NCBI GenBank assembly: GCA_003991915.1
Contig: RQTK01000480.1
Location: forward strand, 105,829-169,828
DNA: 64,000 bases
Reading direction: 5' to 3'
Source: Elysia chlorotica
Taxonomy: Eukaryota; Mollusca; Gastropoda; Plakobranchidae
Shown here: piece by piece, positions 46,301-56,785 of the stretch
How the letters are laid out: every line of letters begins with the position of its first letter
Position numbering within the stretch: the stretch's first letter is position 1
Program-made: the position numbers and the translations under genes
Notes under the pieces: model-generated
What the model saw: the letters and a program-made list of their open reading frames with translations, nothing else
The model's database searches: none
Told to the model about the DNA's origin: nothing

Positions 46301-49300
46301 AATAATTAAAAGTAAGTAAACACTTGATGTTTTGTTTTCTTCTACATGTTTGTAGATGTGTATATCATTCATTCATTCATTGTGGAAGCTGAATGGAGCT
46401 CTAAAAGACTTTTGAAGGAGACCTGTCTGAAAAAATTCACTCATGAGGAAATTATTGTTCAATGAAAATGGACCAATTTAATTGCAGTGAATGATTTATA
46501 GACTTTTCAAAGTTGTCTGAGCAAAGAGATGAGTGGCATGCTACGATCACCCATGTCTGCTCATTTTGATGGGTGTATTTTAATAATTCAAAGTAAGCCA
46601 ACACTTATTCTTTTCTTTTCATCTACATGTATGTGTTTGTGTATATCAATCATTTATTGTGAAAGCAGAATGGAGCTCTAAAAAACTTTTTAAAGTAACT
46701 TGTTTGAAAAAAAAATCACTCAAAAGGAAATATTGTTCATTGAAAATGGACCAATTTAATTGCAGTGAATGATTTATAGACTGTTTAAAGTTGTCTGAGC
46801 AAAGAGATGAGTGGCATGCCACGATCACCCATGTCTGCTCTAGAATTGCTACTTGACAAATGAATGAATAAATGATAATATATTTTACAATTGCAAAGGG
46901 AATGAAGAGAAAGAGGGAAAAAAAAAATTAATTCTAAAGACTAGAAGACAAAAGCCAGTGTATGGGCAAATGATGAAACTTGCAAGTAGAAGCTTAAGAA
47001 TATACATATTATTGGTAAGATTTAAAGAGAAAAAAATATTAAGGGTAATCTGCATGAGAAGATCAGATATAAATACTTAAAGTTTCTTGCAGTTTTAGGA
47101 ATATTAAGCACTTAAATATTCTTAAATGTGTAGCAGCTGTAGAAATACACAAAATTGAAAGAATTCACTTTGAGATATGAAACATAATACAAAATAGGCT
47201 GTTTTTCTCAGTTTCTATGTCTGTAGGAATGAAATATGAAAAAAATTCTATATTCAAACAAAAAATTGGTCTCATAAATTTTTTAAGTTTTTTTCTGAAA
47301 TATTGCATTTGATTTCAAAATAGAATTTCTTATTTCCTATCAGTTTAAAGACAGAAAAGACGGGAGAGGGATCCAGAATTGTTTAATTTGTGTTGTCATT
47401 ATTCTAAATCATTTAAAATAGTTATATATAAACAAAAAACTTTACCACAATGTTAACAAATAATTGTACGTAATCAAATAATTGTATCTATACAAATAAT
47501 TGAATGTGTACAAATAATTGTATATATACAAATAATTATATGTATACAAATAATTGTATGTAATCAAATAATTGTATGTAAACAAATAATTGTATGTAAA
47601 CAAATAATTGTATGTATATACAAATAATTGTACGTAAACAAATAATTATATGTAATCAAATAATTGTATGTATACAAATAATTGTATTTATATATACAAA
47701 TCATTTTGTGTAAACAAACAATTGTTGCAGACGCTGCTGTCACAGTGTGCCAGCACCGTGAAGAAAACGTCCATGGAGCTTGGGGGTAATGCTCCCTTTA
47801 TCGTGTTCGACAGCGCCGATGTGGACAAGGCCATCCAGGGGGTCATGTTCGCCAAGTTCAGGGTCACGGGACAGGTAGGGGTTACTTTTTGAGTTCAAGG
47901 TCACTGGGCAGGTAGGGGTTACTTTTTAATTTGAAGGTCACTGGGCAGGTAGAGGTTACTTTTTGAGTGCAGGGTCACTAGACAGGTAGGGGTTACTTTT
48001 TGAGTGCAGGGTTTACTAGACAGGTAGGGGCTAATTTTTTAGCTCAGGATCATTGGGCAGGTAGGGATTTGCTTGTGCAGTGTTTATATTCAGTGATGCT
48101 GGTTTTCTGTAAAGGGTCTCATGTTCGCCAAGTTGAGGGTGACTTCAGGGTCATTGGGCAGGCTTCCAATGCCACTGCAAAATGCAAAGGCTTTCTCCAA
48201 CATGTGAAATCCATTGCAAAACTCTCCCAAGTGCTTGTGTAATGTTATTTCAACAATGCCAATTTTCTGTACATGCACAGATTTTTTTAGAGACAAACAA
48301 AGTTGTATGGTATGATGTAGTTGGCACTGCTGCTCATTTATTTTTATTAAGCTTTTCATTTTTGTCAATATATCTTTATTGTTTAGCCTTTTAAGAATTT
48401 TTTTTTTTTTGCTGTGCTTTCTTAGATCTTTTCGTCTTTATTGTTTTATTTTTGGTGCAGTTCAGCTTAAATATCAGCGCATTTCCCCAACTATATGTAG
48501 ACAATAAGTCAAGGCATTACACCATGTACAATGAATACTAATGGTTTTCTTTAAGACCCTCACTCCCAAGACATGCATCTGTGCATCAGCCCCTCTCTCC
48601 CAAGACATGCATCTGTGCATCCTTTTTTGTTGTTTTTAAAGTTCAGCTTTAATTAAAACACATTTTCCACAACCATAAAATAAAGATAAGATACTGAATA
48701 TGTGTGATAAGACAAGACATTATTTACACAATATATGTATAAACGTTAATATTTTCCTCTGAACCCCTCATCCCTAGACATGCATCTGTGCATCCTTTTG
48801 TTTTGTTTTTGAAGTTCAGCTTTAATTAAAACACATTTTCCACAACCATAAAATAAAGATAAGATACTGAATATATGTGATAAGACAAGACATTATTTAC
48901 ACAATATATGTATAAATGTTAATATTTTCCTCTGAACCCCTCATCCCTAGACATGCATCTGTGCATCTTTTTTTTTTTTTTTTTTTTGCAGTTCAGCTTT
49001 AACTAAAACACAGTTTCCACAACCATAAAATAAGGATAAGATAAAACAAGATATTATTTACACAATATATGTATAAACGTTAATATTTTTCCTCCGAACA
49101 CCTCATCTCTAGACGTGCATCTGCACATCCATTTTTTGTTTTTGAAGTTTAGCTTTAACTAAAACACATTTTCCACATCTATAAAAGAAAGATATTTACA
49201 CAATATATGTATAAACGTTAATATTTTTCCTCTGAACCCCTCATCCCTAGACGTGCATCTGTGCAAACCGCATCCTGGTGCAGGAAGGCGTCTACGACAA

Positions 49301-51323
49301 GTTCGTCCAGGCCCTGGCTAAAGCCATCGACAGCCAGCTCAAGGTCGGAGACGGATTCGAACCTGGGGTCACGCAGGGTCCGCTAATCAACAAGCGGGCG
49401 GTGGACAAGGTGGAGAGCCTCGTGAACAGCTCGGTGGATCAGGGGGCAAAGGTCGTAGTGGGCGGAACCAGGAAGGAAGGCGCCGGAAACTTCTACAACC
49501 CGACGCTTCTGCGAGATGTCACCACGGAGATGAGCGTTTCTACGGAGGAGATCTTTGGGCCGGTAGCTGCCTGCATCAAGTGAGAACTTACTAGGTCTTG
49601 TTTACGGCAGTTTTTAATGCATATTATGATTGATCCCAGTATTTGGTTTTTGGTAAATTTACGGATTTTCTCTTAAAATAATGGTTGACAAGTTCAGTGA
49701 AAGTCTACAAAGGGGTTATTTTTTGTTGTTAAAATCCAATAAAATATGGTCCTGTTAGGTTTATTAGAAGAAAAAAAAAATGATGTTGTTGGCATCCCTG
49801 ATATTATGAATCAGTTATGTGAGACTATATTAAATGGCCAGGGAAAAGCCAGGAATGAAAGCAATAATTTCTAGTTTTCAGATATGAAGTTAAGTTGGTC
49901 TCAATTATGTGTCTGTGTGGTTGGAATCTTAGAAAATTCAAGGGGAAAAAAATTAATTGAGATATTTTCAAAATTAAAAAAAGGCCATAAAACAACATAA
50001 TGTAAAGTTAAAATTCTTCTTTTTTTTTTTTTTGTAGTTCTTTTTAAATACAAGATATTAATTGTTATGACCCAGTGTTTTAAAACAATATATGAGGAAG
50101 CCTTATCCTAAATATTAAATGATCATTCCCTTCCTTTATGTGTGCAGGTTTAAGACAGAAGAGGAGGCAGTCACAATCGCCAATAGCACACGTTATGGAT
50201 TAGCAAGTAAGTTCTAGCGCTGTGTTTAGAAACTAGATATCATTAGTTTTCTCATGGTGTATGATAGACTTAAGATTAATTAGAGTTCTCTTTTCTAAAT
50301 TGTGTGCATTATGGGCTTCTGTAACTATTGGATTACATGTTGAATAGATCTGAAGCTGAAAGTTGTCAATGATTTACACTATAACTATTGTCACCGAGAT
50401 GGTTAAAGTCTCATACAACAAAACTTGTCCTATTCTTCCTTTTTTCCGTTTTGGTTTTTGTTGTTGTTTCGCAGTCCAGCTTTAACAGTAGAATATTTTG
50501 AGAAAGATTTCAGAACTTAAATGGAACCGATAAATAACTGAATAATAAATTTAGTTAGACCTTGTGTATTTTTTTTTTAAATTTTTGGTCTTTTTGTTTA
50601 TATTAAGTACTGCAAATGCAACATTTAAGTGAACAAAGAAAAAAAAAAATCCATTACAGACTTCTTATATTTCTTTAATTCAGTGAATAAATTATACAAT
50701 TGTTTTACAAATATTTCCTTCTGTTGTTTGTTGTTGTTCTTGCATCTTAGGCCACTCTTATATTTTTATTCTTCCGGAGAATAATGCAATATCTTTAAAA
50801 AAATTCCGTTTTGTGTTGTTGTAAGTTAGGCTATTTTTACACCAATGACATAAATAGATCTCTTTTAAGTACAGCAAAAGTTAATTGAAGAACAAAGAAA
50901 TTTTGGACCTTTCTTCTTTTTTTTTTTTCAGTCAATAATACAACTGACTTAAAAAAAACCTTCTTTGTTGTATCTCAGACTAATTTTAGAACAGTACATT
51001 GTCTTTAAAATAATTCGTTTTTGTTTTTGTTGTTGTTGTTGTATTTCAGTCTACTAAAGAATAATACAATTTCCTTTAAAAAAATTAATTTTTTCTTTTG
51101 TATTACAGGCTACTTTTACACCAACGACATTAGTCAGTCATACCGAGTGTCCGAGGCTTTGGAGTTCGGGATGGTTGGGGTGAACGAGTCTGCCATGACG
51201 AGCCCAGAGACGACGTTCGGAGGTTGGAAGGAATCGGGTCTCGGCACGGAAGGAGGAAAGTACGGGATCGACGAGTACCTCGCCCTCAAGAACATTTGCT
51301 ACGGCATCCAGCATAAGGCCTGA
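40354..51323 (+). CDS. ALDH5A1: Succinate-semialdehyde dehydrogenase, mitochondrial (10 exons plus a duplicated exon 5)
   Basis: NAD-dependent oxidation of succinate semialdehyde to succinate, the last step of GABA breakdown. Exons: 40354-40525, 41466-41587, 42442-42525, 43318-43488, 44223-44339 (5a) or 44788-44904 (5b), 45571-45714, 47731-47874, 49251-49579, 50148-50206, 51109-51323 (TGA). All phases agree. From ATG 40435 with one exon 5, the product is 491 aa. Visible motifs: VAMITP|WNFPSA (substrate/NAD), [15 protein letters not shown] with the general-base Glu, GQ|TCICAN with the catalytic Cys split from its GQ by an intron, [43 protein letters not shown]. The CxC that forms the redox switch in human SSADH is kept. 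Exon 1 also reads [20 protein letters not shown] before the ATG, basic and without acids, so it may be part of a mitochondrial presequence starting in an unseen exon. Alternatively ATG 40240 reads straight through. Confidence 0.95.
40700..40953 (+). mobile_element. SINE copy, GGATGCTTAGCAACAACAC subfamily
   Basis: Head with GCAGTAGCCCTGGAGTAGAA, B box GGTTTGAGCCC, body with CACTGTTTCTGTGTGGCAGC. The end is TTGGATGCTTAGCAACAACA instead of GGACGTTAAACCAACC. It lies in ALDH5A1 intron 1. Confidence 0.8.
41588..41769 (-). mobile_element. 5'-truncated SINE inserted exactly at the ALDH5A1 exon 2 donor
   Basis: The SINE lies on the minus strand, so its tail (GTTGGTTGGTTGGTTGGG) starts at the first intron base, and its truncated body end is GACACCGACCC. 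CCCAAGG occurs before it (41582-41588) and after it (41763-41769), consistent with a target-site duplication. The donor now is GTTGGT from the SINE; a stronger GTAGTG survives after the second CCCAAG. Confidence 0.85.
41810..42050 (+). mobile_element. SINE copy, older subfamily
   Basis: B box GTGGTTCGAGCCC, body GTTTGGGTCGGTGTCAGTTT, then CTCTCTGTGGTAGTATG and an end with CATTAACAATAAGCAACAAC. It follows the exon-junction SINE within the same intron. Confidence 0.75.
43690..43815 (+). repeat. Tandem repeat of about 35 bp, four copies
   Basis: Units contain GCTCAACATTGATGAATTTG with substitutions. Located in ALDH5A1 intron 4. Confidence 0.8.
44223..44339 (+). CDS. ALDH5A1: ALDH5A1 exon 5, copy a
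   Basis: 117 bases, phase 0 on both sides. It encodes 39 residues from [16 protein letters not shown] to LSALALCQ, the NAD-binding segment that continues the ITP of exon 4. The acceptor is TCCACCTCAG and the donor GTGAGT. See copy b for the comparison. Confidence 0.9.
44586..45570 (+). repeat. Decoy copies of the exon 6 acceptor
   Basis: The true exon 6 starts TTTGTTCCAG|TTGGCGGAGC at 45571. Similar junctions precede it: GTTCCAG|CTTGCGGAGCTA (44633), TTTCAG|CTAGAGTATC (45211), TTTCAG|CTTGCAGAGCAG (45288) and TTTCAG|CTTGCGCAGCTC (45393). Each comes after AACCACAT...TTCAAACTTT text. The decoys at 44633 and 45393 run into a stop within about ten codons. Confidence 0.75.
44788..44904 (+). CDS. 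ALDH5A1: ALDH5A1 exon 5, copy b
   Basis: 565 bases downstream of copy a, with the same length, phase and splice sites and an identical 39-residue translation. Five bases differ, all at third codon positions and all synonymous (CCT/CCG, AGC/AGT, GCC/GCT, ACG/ACA, CCA/CCG). The flanking introns are also duplicated but carry indels. Including both copies would repeat the WNFPSA segment and should break the fold, so use is likely one or the other. Confidence 0.9.
46283..46840 (+). repeat. Tandem duplication of about 280 bp in ALDH5A1 intron 6
   Basis: Both copies contain GGTGTATTTTAATAATT, AATGGAGCTCTAAAA, GGACCAATTTAATTGCAGTG and GATGAGTGGCATGC, and end CACCCATGTCTGCTC. Confidence 0.9.
47456..47725 (+). 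repeat. Short tandem repeat of 15-20 bp (CAAATAATTGTATGTAT) before exon 7
   Basis: About 15 imperfect units CAAATAATTGTATGTAA/TATA run directly up to the exon 7 acceptor, where the last unit becomes AAACAATTGTTGCAG. Confidence 0.9.
47855..48165 (+). repeat. Tandem copies of the exon 7 donor (about 37 bp unit)
   Basis: The exon end GGTCACGGGACAG|GTAGGGGTTACTTTTTGA is repeated about five more times as GGTCACTGGGCAGGTAGGGG and variants. A separate partial copy of the end of exon 7 (CATGTTCGCCAAGTTGAGGG) sits near 48119. Each unit holds a plausible 5' splice site. A stop (TGA) lies within each unit. Confidence 0.85.
48541..49250 (+). repeat. Tandem copies of the exon 8 acceptor (units of about 140-175 bp)
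   Basis: The true exon 8 begins CATCCCTAG|ACGTGCATCTGTGCA at 49251, encoding the catalytic TCICA. Upstream decoys: CCCAAG|ACATGCATCTG at 48571 and 48605, CCCTAG|ACATGCATCTGTG at 48778 and 48951, and CTCTAG|ACGTGCATCTG at 49113. Spacing between the last four junctions is 173, 162 and 138. Between them lie repeated CAGCTTTAATTAAAACACA and ACACAATATATGTATAAA. Confidence 0.9.
50700..51108 (+). repeat. Degenerate copies of the exon 10 acceptor
   Basis: The true exon 10 starts TATTACAG|GCTACTTTTACACCAAC at 51109. The best decoy is GTTAG|GCTATTTTTACACCAATG at 50830. Weaker ones are CTTAG|GCCACTCTTATA (50751), CTCAG|ACTAATTTT (50979) and TTTCAG|TCTACTAAAG (51050). Each follows a GTTGTTGTT-like tract, and several are followed by ATAATACAAT..TTTAAAA. 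Confidence 0.7.
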
Positions 51324-52418
51324 TCAAAGGACGTTTCATCATCAGCACAAGGCATGATGGTTTGAGAGCAGTCTGTGTGCTGTACTGTGAAACTCTGTTA
51401 CATGTTACCAAGTAGGATTCTCCTCGGCTACCTAGATATTAAGCTAGCAGATCTGCTGTGCAATTCCATAAATTGTGATATGTATTTTGGTTACATACTT
51501 TTATTTTCAATGTAAAATTTTGGTCAACAAAAACAGCAACAAAAATGTAATCAGTTTTCCTTGGCAACCTAGAACAATTTTCCTCCTAAAAGATCTACAT
51601 GTATATGTGTACTGTGCAATTGTGATTTTGGTCAAAATTCACTTTCTATGAAATGTTGTTTATCTCAATGTAAAATATTGGTTAGTAACAACAATTTCCT
51701 AACAAATTCAGCTTCTTTGAAATGTGATATGTGTTTTTGTTTTTCTCTTTTTAATGTAAAATTTTGGTTAACAACAGCAAAAACAATGTTCTAATGAATT
51801 CTTGTCAACATGATGCTTCTGAAAAAGCTGCTTGATCCCTGTTCTATTTATACTAGAATATAGATTTAATACATGTTTACCCTTGTAGTACAAGCAGCTT
51901 TGGTGGATGGTATCAGTATTAGTTCAAGATATTTCTGGGTTTTAGAATGTTTCAATTATTCAAACTGAGAGTGTAACGTTTTGTGTGTTTGTTTCATTGC
52001 TTGTGTTGAACTGATACCTGCTTTAAAGAATGAATGAATGTTAGAAACAATGATTAAAGAAATGATGGTTTGTATAATGCATGTGATGATAACACAGAGG
52101 TCAAAAAGAGGGTCAGAATGATGATTGAATAATGAAAGTGGTTGTAACTGTAATTAGTGTAAGATGATAAAATGATTTTGATGGAACCAAACGTATTGAG
52201 CCACCACCTTACAATTATGTAAAATTTAATGAAAAATGAAATGTTAGTTTTGCAGAATAACTCCCAACTTCCATTTTAAATATGTTTTTAAATACAAAAA
52301 TATTATATAAGTATTTTTTTGTGTGTAACATTCACCGATTACTAACACCTTTTACGATTATATTAAAATGTAAATATCATTTTTTATAAGATGCCCTTTT
52401 AAATCTTATAGAAATAAA
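51324..52418 (+). terminator. ALDH5A1 3' UTR and candidate polyadenylation signal
   Basis: AT-rich 3' flank with a thrice-repeated segment (GTGATATGT...TTTTCAATGTAAAATTTTGG at about 51475, 51640 and 51727). A plausible AATAAA is at 52413-52418. Exact poly(A) site unknown. Confidence 0.45.
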
Positions 52419-52603
52419 AAGATTTTTGGAATGCAATGCGAAAATATAATATAAATCTGCATCTTGACAAAGCTCAAATTATACTGAGGAATGTTTGATG
52501 CAGAGAGCAAATGGGCACAAGTGGAATATTCTTATTGTTATCACGTAAGCAATTAGGACAATGGTTGAGGCTTGTCTTGTTGAGATGTGGAACTGGAAGA
52601 TTT

Positions 52604-52604
<1 letters not shown>

Positions 52605-52654
<50 letters not shown>
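52605..52654 (+). repeat. GA microsatellite
   Basis: Uninterrupted (AG)n of about 50 bases. Confidence 0.97.
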
Positions 52655-52657
<3 letters not shown>

Positions 52658-53729
52658 GATCATTAAAGTAAGAAAGCATTCAACTGAAACATCGCATTCA
52701 TAAAGTTGAACAATTTCAATATCATCACGTCGTGGTCTATTTCAAAATCAGTTTTTAGAAAAACAAAAGAAACCATTGAAAATTATCTGTTCTTTTTAAA
52801 TCTAGGTGATTTTTAAATTAAAAATTTGGCCCAGTTGATTTTATCCATTATAAAACTGATAGTTTGGCAATTATTTAAAAAATTCTTATGCTGGATCAGT
52901 GTTATTTTGGTCCGTGTGTGAGAAAGACCATTATGTTAGCAAGGTGACAATATAAAAACTTTTACTTTATCTTTAATTCTGTTCAACCCCAAGAGTTAAA
53001 AAAAAATTTACAATTTACTAAGAATATAGATTTTGAACATGATTGTATTATTCGGAGTATCGATTCCTCAATGGTGCTTATTTGTCCTGTGTCACATTTT
53101 TTTCTGAAGTACTCTGTACTTATTTAAACTTCTTCCTTATGAGATGAGAGGCGTTTTTGTTGTCAAAACCAAAGACTGTTATCTGGAAATCAATTTACTG
53201 ATTACAGTTACTGGATGATCCTATGAAATGTTTTCATTTTGTATGCTCTATATTGAATTGAATGTTTTGGATAAAAATGAGAAAATTATTTGTTGTTTAT
53301 TTTGACTTTTAATATTACAGTGTGTGACAATAATCAGAAATCAGCATAACTCAAAAAATTAAAATTACTTCTTGTCAATATTTGTTAGGTTTGCATTACA
53401 TGTAACTTTGTTGAGAGAATTAAAGAAATAATAATTATACCAAAGAGGATTGGCTTCCAAATAAGTTAACTTTCAATATTGTTTTTTCCTTCTTAGATTC
53501 CAAAGAGTAGGATTGTGTTTGATTGAAAACCAGTTTTCAAAAATTAAAAATAAGCATTTAGCCTTTTATCAACAAAACATGTTCTTTTTAAAAGAATGTC
53601 AAACATGTATCTTAGAAGCTGTGCTTTAATTAACAAAAGAAGAACATTCAGTTCAGTTTTCATATACATGCCAACTCAGCCTTCACAGCAATGGTGTAGA
53701 TTATTCCAAATGCGCCTAATAGTTGATTA

Positions 53730-53960
53730 ATAATAGTTCACTTTGGCTCAATGGGCATTCAACTGGAGACATTCAAAATGATTCTCCCTGCCTATCTGAG
53801 AAATAATGTGCATGTTTTTTTTTAAATTCGATTCCCATTCGCGCCAACTTGTTCCTTACTTGTTGGATCAGTGTCAGTATAACATGATCAGCTGAAGATA
53901 ACGGAGTCATGGTATCCCCGCTTTACCTCTGTGAGGCAGCACAAAAATTATCAGACATAA
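53730..53960 (+). mobile_element. Old SINE copy
   Basis: A degenerate head, then TTGTTGGATCAGTGTCAGTA, GGAGTCATGGTATCCCCGC and GAGGCAGCACAAAAATTATC. The 3' end is missing. Confidence 0.65.
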
Positions 53961-54349
53961 AAAAACTTGGTTCTTTATGCTGGAGAGAGAGCGAGAGAGT
54001 ATAGGCAAATAAAGAAAGAGAGGGAAAGTAGAAAAAATACCTGATATGAAGTGTGCAAACAAAAAGTAAAGCTTAAAAAAAAATATAAACGGTGCACGCT
54101 AAAGAGAGAAGGGGTGGAAAGAATGAAAGAGGGTAAAAAGAGAGCGTGGTGGAGAGAAAGAGATGAGAGGAAAACACTTGAGTCCAGGTTAGTTTAGAAT
54201 GACTAGAGATCAACACTCCACAAGACAAAAATTTACATGAGCGAAAAAGCAAAATTATTAATATAAAACTGCATGTTTATAGATGCCAATAGATGAATTT
54301 CAGTAAGGCTGCATAGCAGCTTATAAACAAAGACACAATGTAGTTAAGT

Positions 54350-54472
54350 AGTTGAGTTGGTTTAATGTCAGCACTATATACGCTATATTGTAGATGGACC
54401 CCTAGACTGATGTCTGAGAATTTTATGTGCTGTCACACACTAGACAGGATAGGGATACCATGACTCTTGTCA
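54350..54472 (-). mobile_element. SINE 3' fragment, minus strand
   Basis: Starts GTTGAGTTGGTTTAATGTCA, then GCACTATATACGC, TTTTATGTGCTGTCACACAC and GATACCATGACTC. It lacks the head. Confidence 0.75.
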
Positions 54473-54847
54473 AGTCCCAAGGACTGGTTTAGGTATAAGC
54501 AATTATGGAGCGTATGCAGGCTCTGTATTGATTCCTGTACAAAAAAAACACCCAAAAACCAACAAAACAAAACGCTGAAATACCCTGGCCAAAAAAATGT
54601 AGGTGCTGTTTGGCTTTCTTGCACCCATGCTTTTAAATTTCTTGAAACGGTTAACTTTTGTCTCTGAAGTTAAAACAAATAAGTAAAAGAATAGAGCTGT
54701 AGCATTCTAGCCCCATTAGTACTCAAGTAGTAGGCTAGTAGCACTACTGTTACTACTACTACCCTGCTATTACTACTATTAGATTTTAGGAGAGGAAGAC
54801 CACTGGATTAATTATAAGTAAATCTGGAGTTTCTAGGTATTTTCCTC

Positions 54848-55010
54848 AGTGGTACAAGTAGGCTTTTAGTGAAAATGTCCGAACAGTGATTGCACTTTGA
54901 GGATCTACTTGTAGATGCAGCGGCACCTAATTACCTTGCATGGTTTATACATGTACCACTAGACCACTTCGATCCTAAAAAAAAGGAGTTTCATCGCTAG
55001 GGTACTTGCT
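54848..55010. mobile_element. Second copy of the foldback MITE, one arm lost
   Basis: Shares TAGGCTTTTAGTGAAAATG, AGTGATTGC..TTTG, CGGCACCTAAT and TACCACTAGAC with the element at 20162-20388. The right inverted arm is not recognisable. Confidence 0.7.
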
Positions 55011-55477
55011 ACATCTCTTTAAGGGACTCGCTATCTTGAGTGTGGACGAAAATTGGTCTGAGTTATTGGGGCTCCCCCAGTTGGCAGAATATACATGTAC
55101 GTTGTATAGATTTGTTTTAACACTTTAAATCACAATGAACCAATCAAAGAAAAGATGAAGGAACACCAATAAAAGGATATATTTCAAATATATTTATTTA
55201 ATTTTTTTTTCTCCTCTGAAATAAATGAAAGCAATTTCATTATTTAAAGATGCACATACTTTTTACCTACAATGTTCTGAACTTGTTTGGTAGAATAATT
55301 TCAAAATTAACTTTGCCACTGCGACAAAATTCCAAGACATTAGCAGGATTCAATTGCTAATAATAACCTTAGCAAATAGTGTCTCACTAACTTGCTTTAG
55401 GCCAAGGTTGGATCTAGGCTTATTTAAGTCATGTTAAATATAATAATGTTGGGTTGAATTGGGGTGATTGCTTTTAA

Positions 55478-55645
55478 AAGATTCAATGTCAGCACTACAC
55501 AGAATATATTGTGGGTTCCAGGGTGTTGGTTTTAGAGTGTAGTGTGACAGAGACTGTGTAGGAGACAGTTGAGGATACTTAGACTTGTGTGTCAGCCAGT
55601 CACATTATATATTTACCGTACGTATAATGACAGCGACCTACCCAG
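55478..55645 (-). mobile_element. Degenerate SINE fragment, minus strand
   Basis: Order of blocks AATGTCAGCACTACACAG, GACAGAGACTG, GTCAGCCAGTCACATTATA and GACAGCGACCTACCC fits the SINE body reversed. Confidence 0.5.
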
Positions 55646-56604
55646 AAATTAGGACACTTTGTACATTTTTTATCAATTGTGAGTGTTAAACATGGAACTA
55701 CCTGATTGAGAGACCAATGATATCTATGTATAACTATACATTTGCACCAAATAGACCCCAAGCAGCCAGATTATGTGTAACAGAATTGTTTCATTCCTGT
55801 CCGACAAGGGCATTGAAAAAAAAAGTCATGAGCGTCATAAATATTGGCTATCCCGCACTATAGGCAGGTTCTGATGGACCAAGCTGTAATATTCACTTAC
55901 ATTTTTTAAAGACACTTACACAATATTTCTCAACAATATGCATACAGTGAACAATGTATTAATTTTTTTTTTAAATTGTGAGGTTACAAGATTTCTTAGG
56001 GCAAACATAAAAAGTCTGGTAATTTTCTAGGCCCATGTTACAGAAAGCCATCTGTGAGGATTTATTGCTAGTGTACTCTCCCGTATCTGTTTTTTAATAA
56101 CAATACAATTAGCGCATTTAGACAGATAAAATCTATGTAAACTTTTTTAGTGTATATTTTAAGTCTTGGGCAGTAACTTTTCAAGTAAATTTAAAATTGA
56201 GTTGAAATAAAATACACACACACATTATATAATTGGTAATGAATATATATATATATGTAGTGTATCCTCCAACAGGCTGTATAGTATACAATGAACAGGA
56301 CAGTACTGTTCATTTAATTACAAAGTAGCTTTTTAAACACGATTAATCCTTCAGTTATGACCATATAGAATTCTAATACATGTAGATGCTCAGTGCCATC
56401 GTTAAAAAACACTTTAATACAAGTAAATTATGAAACTTTATAAAGCACAAACCCATTTAACTTTAAATTGTGTACAGAGGAAGGGGCAATTGATGAAGTT
56501 TTCAATTTTCTCAAGGCATGTTCATTGTCACCAATCAGGGCTGATAAAAAACAACAGATTAGTTAGATAATAAAACAAAAAAGTACAAAGAAGATTGCAT
56601 AAAA

Positions 56605-56706
56605 CAGGGATCACAGTGACAAATTGGTCTACAACTTGAACGGATTTGCGACAGTTAATCAAATGGTTTCCTTTGTAAACAGATAAGCGGATAACTGTGA
56701 TCCCTG
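56605..56706. repeat. Inverted repeat in the POLR1G 3' flank
   Basis: CAGGGATCACAGT (56605-56617) and ACTGTGATCCCTG (56694-56706) are perfect 13-base arms with a 76-base spacer. They are flanked by similar GGCTGATAAAAAA segments. Confidence 0.85.
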
Positions 56707-56785
56707 ATAAAACAGTGCGTCTAATCAACATATCAAGGCTGATAAAAAAAACAAAACAAAAATAAAACAAATAACAAAATACAGC

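Larger units (their letters stand above)
52655..56070. other. Intergenic between convergent ALDH5A1 and POLR1G
   Basis: No gene is seen. It contains SINE remnants at 53730-53960 (plus), 54350-54472 (minus) and 55478-55645 (minus), a MITE copy at 54848-55010 and a purine-rich stretch at 53980-54180. Confidence 0.6.
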
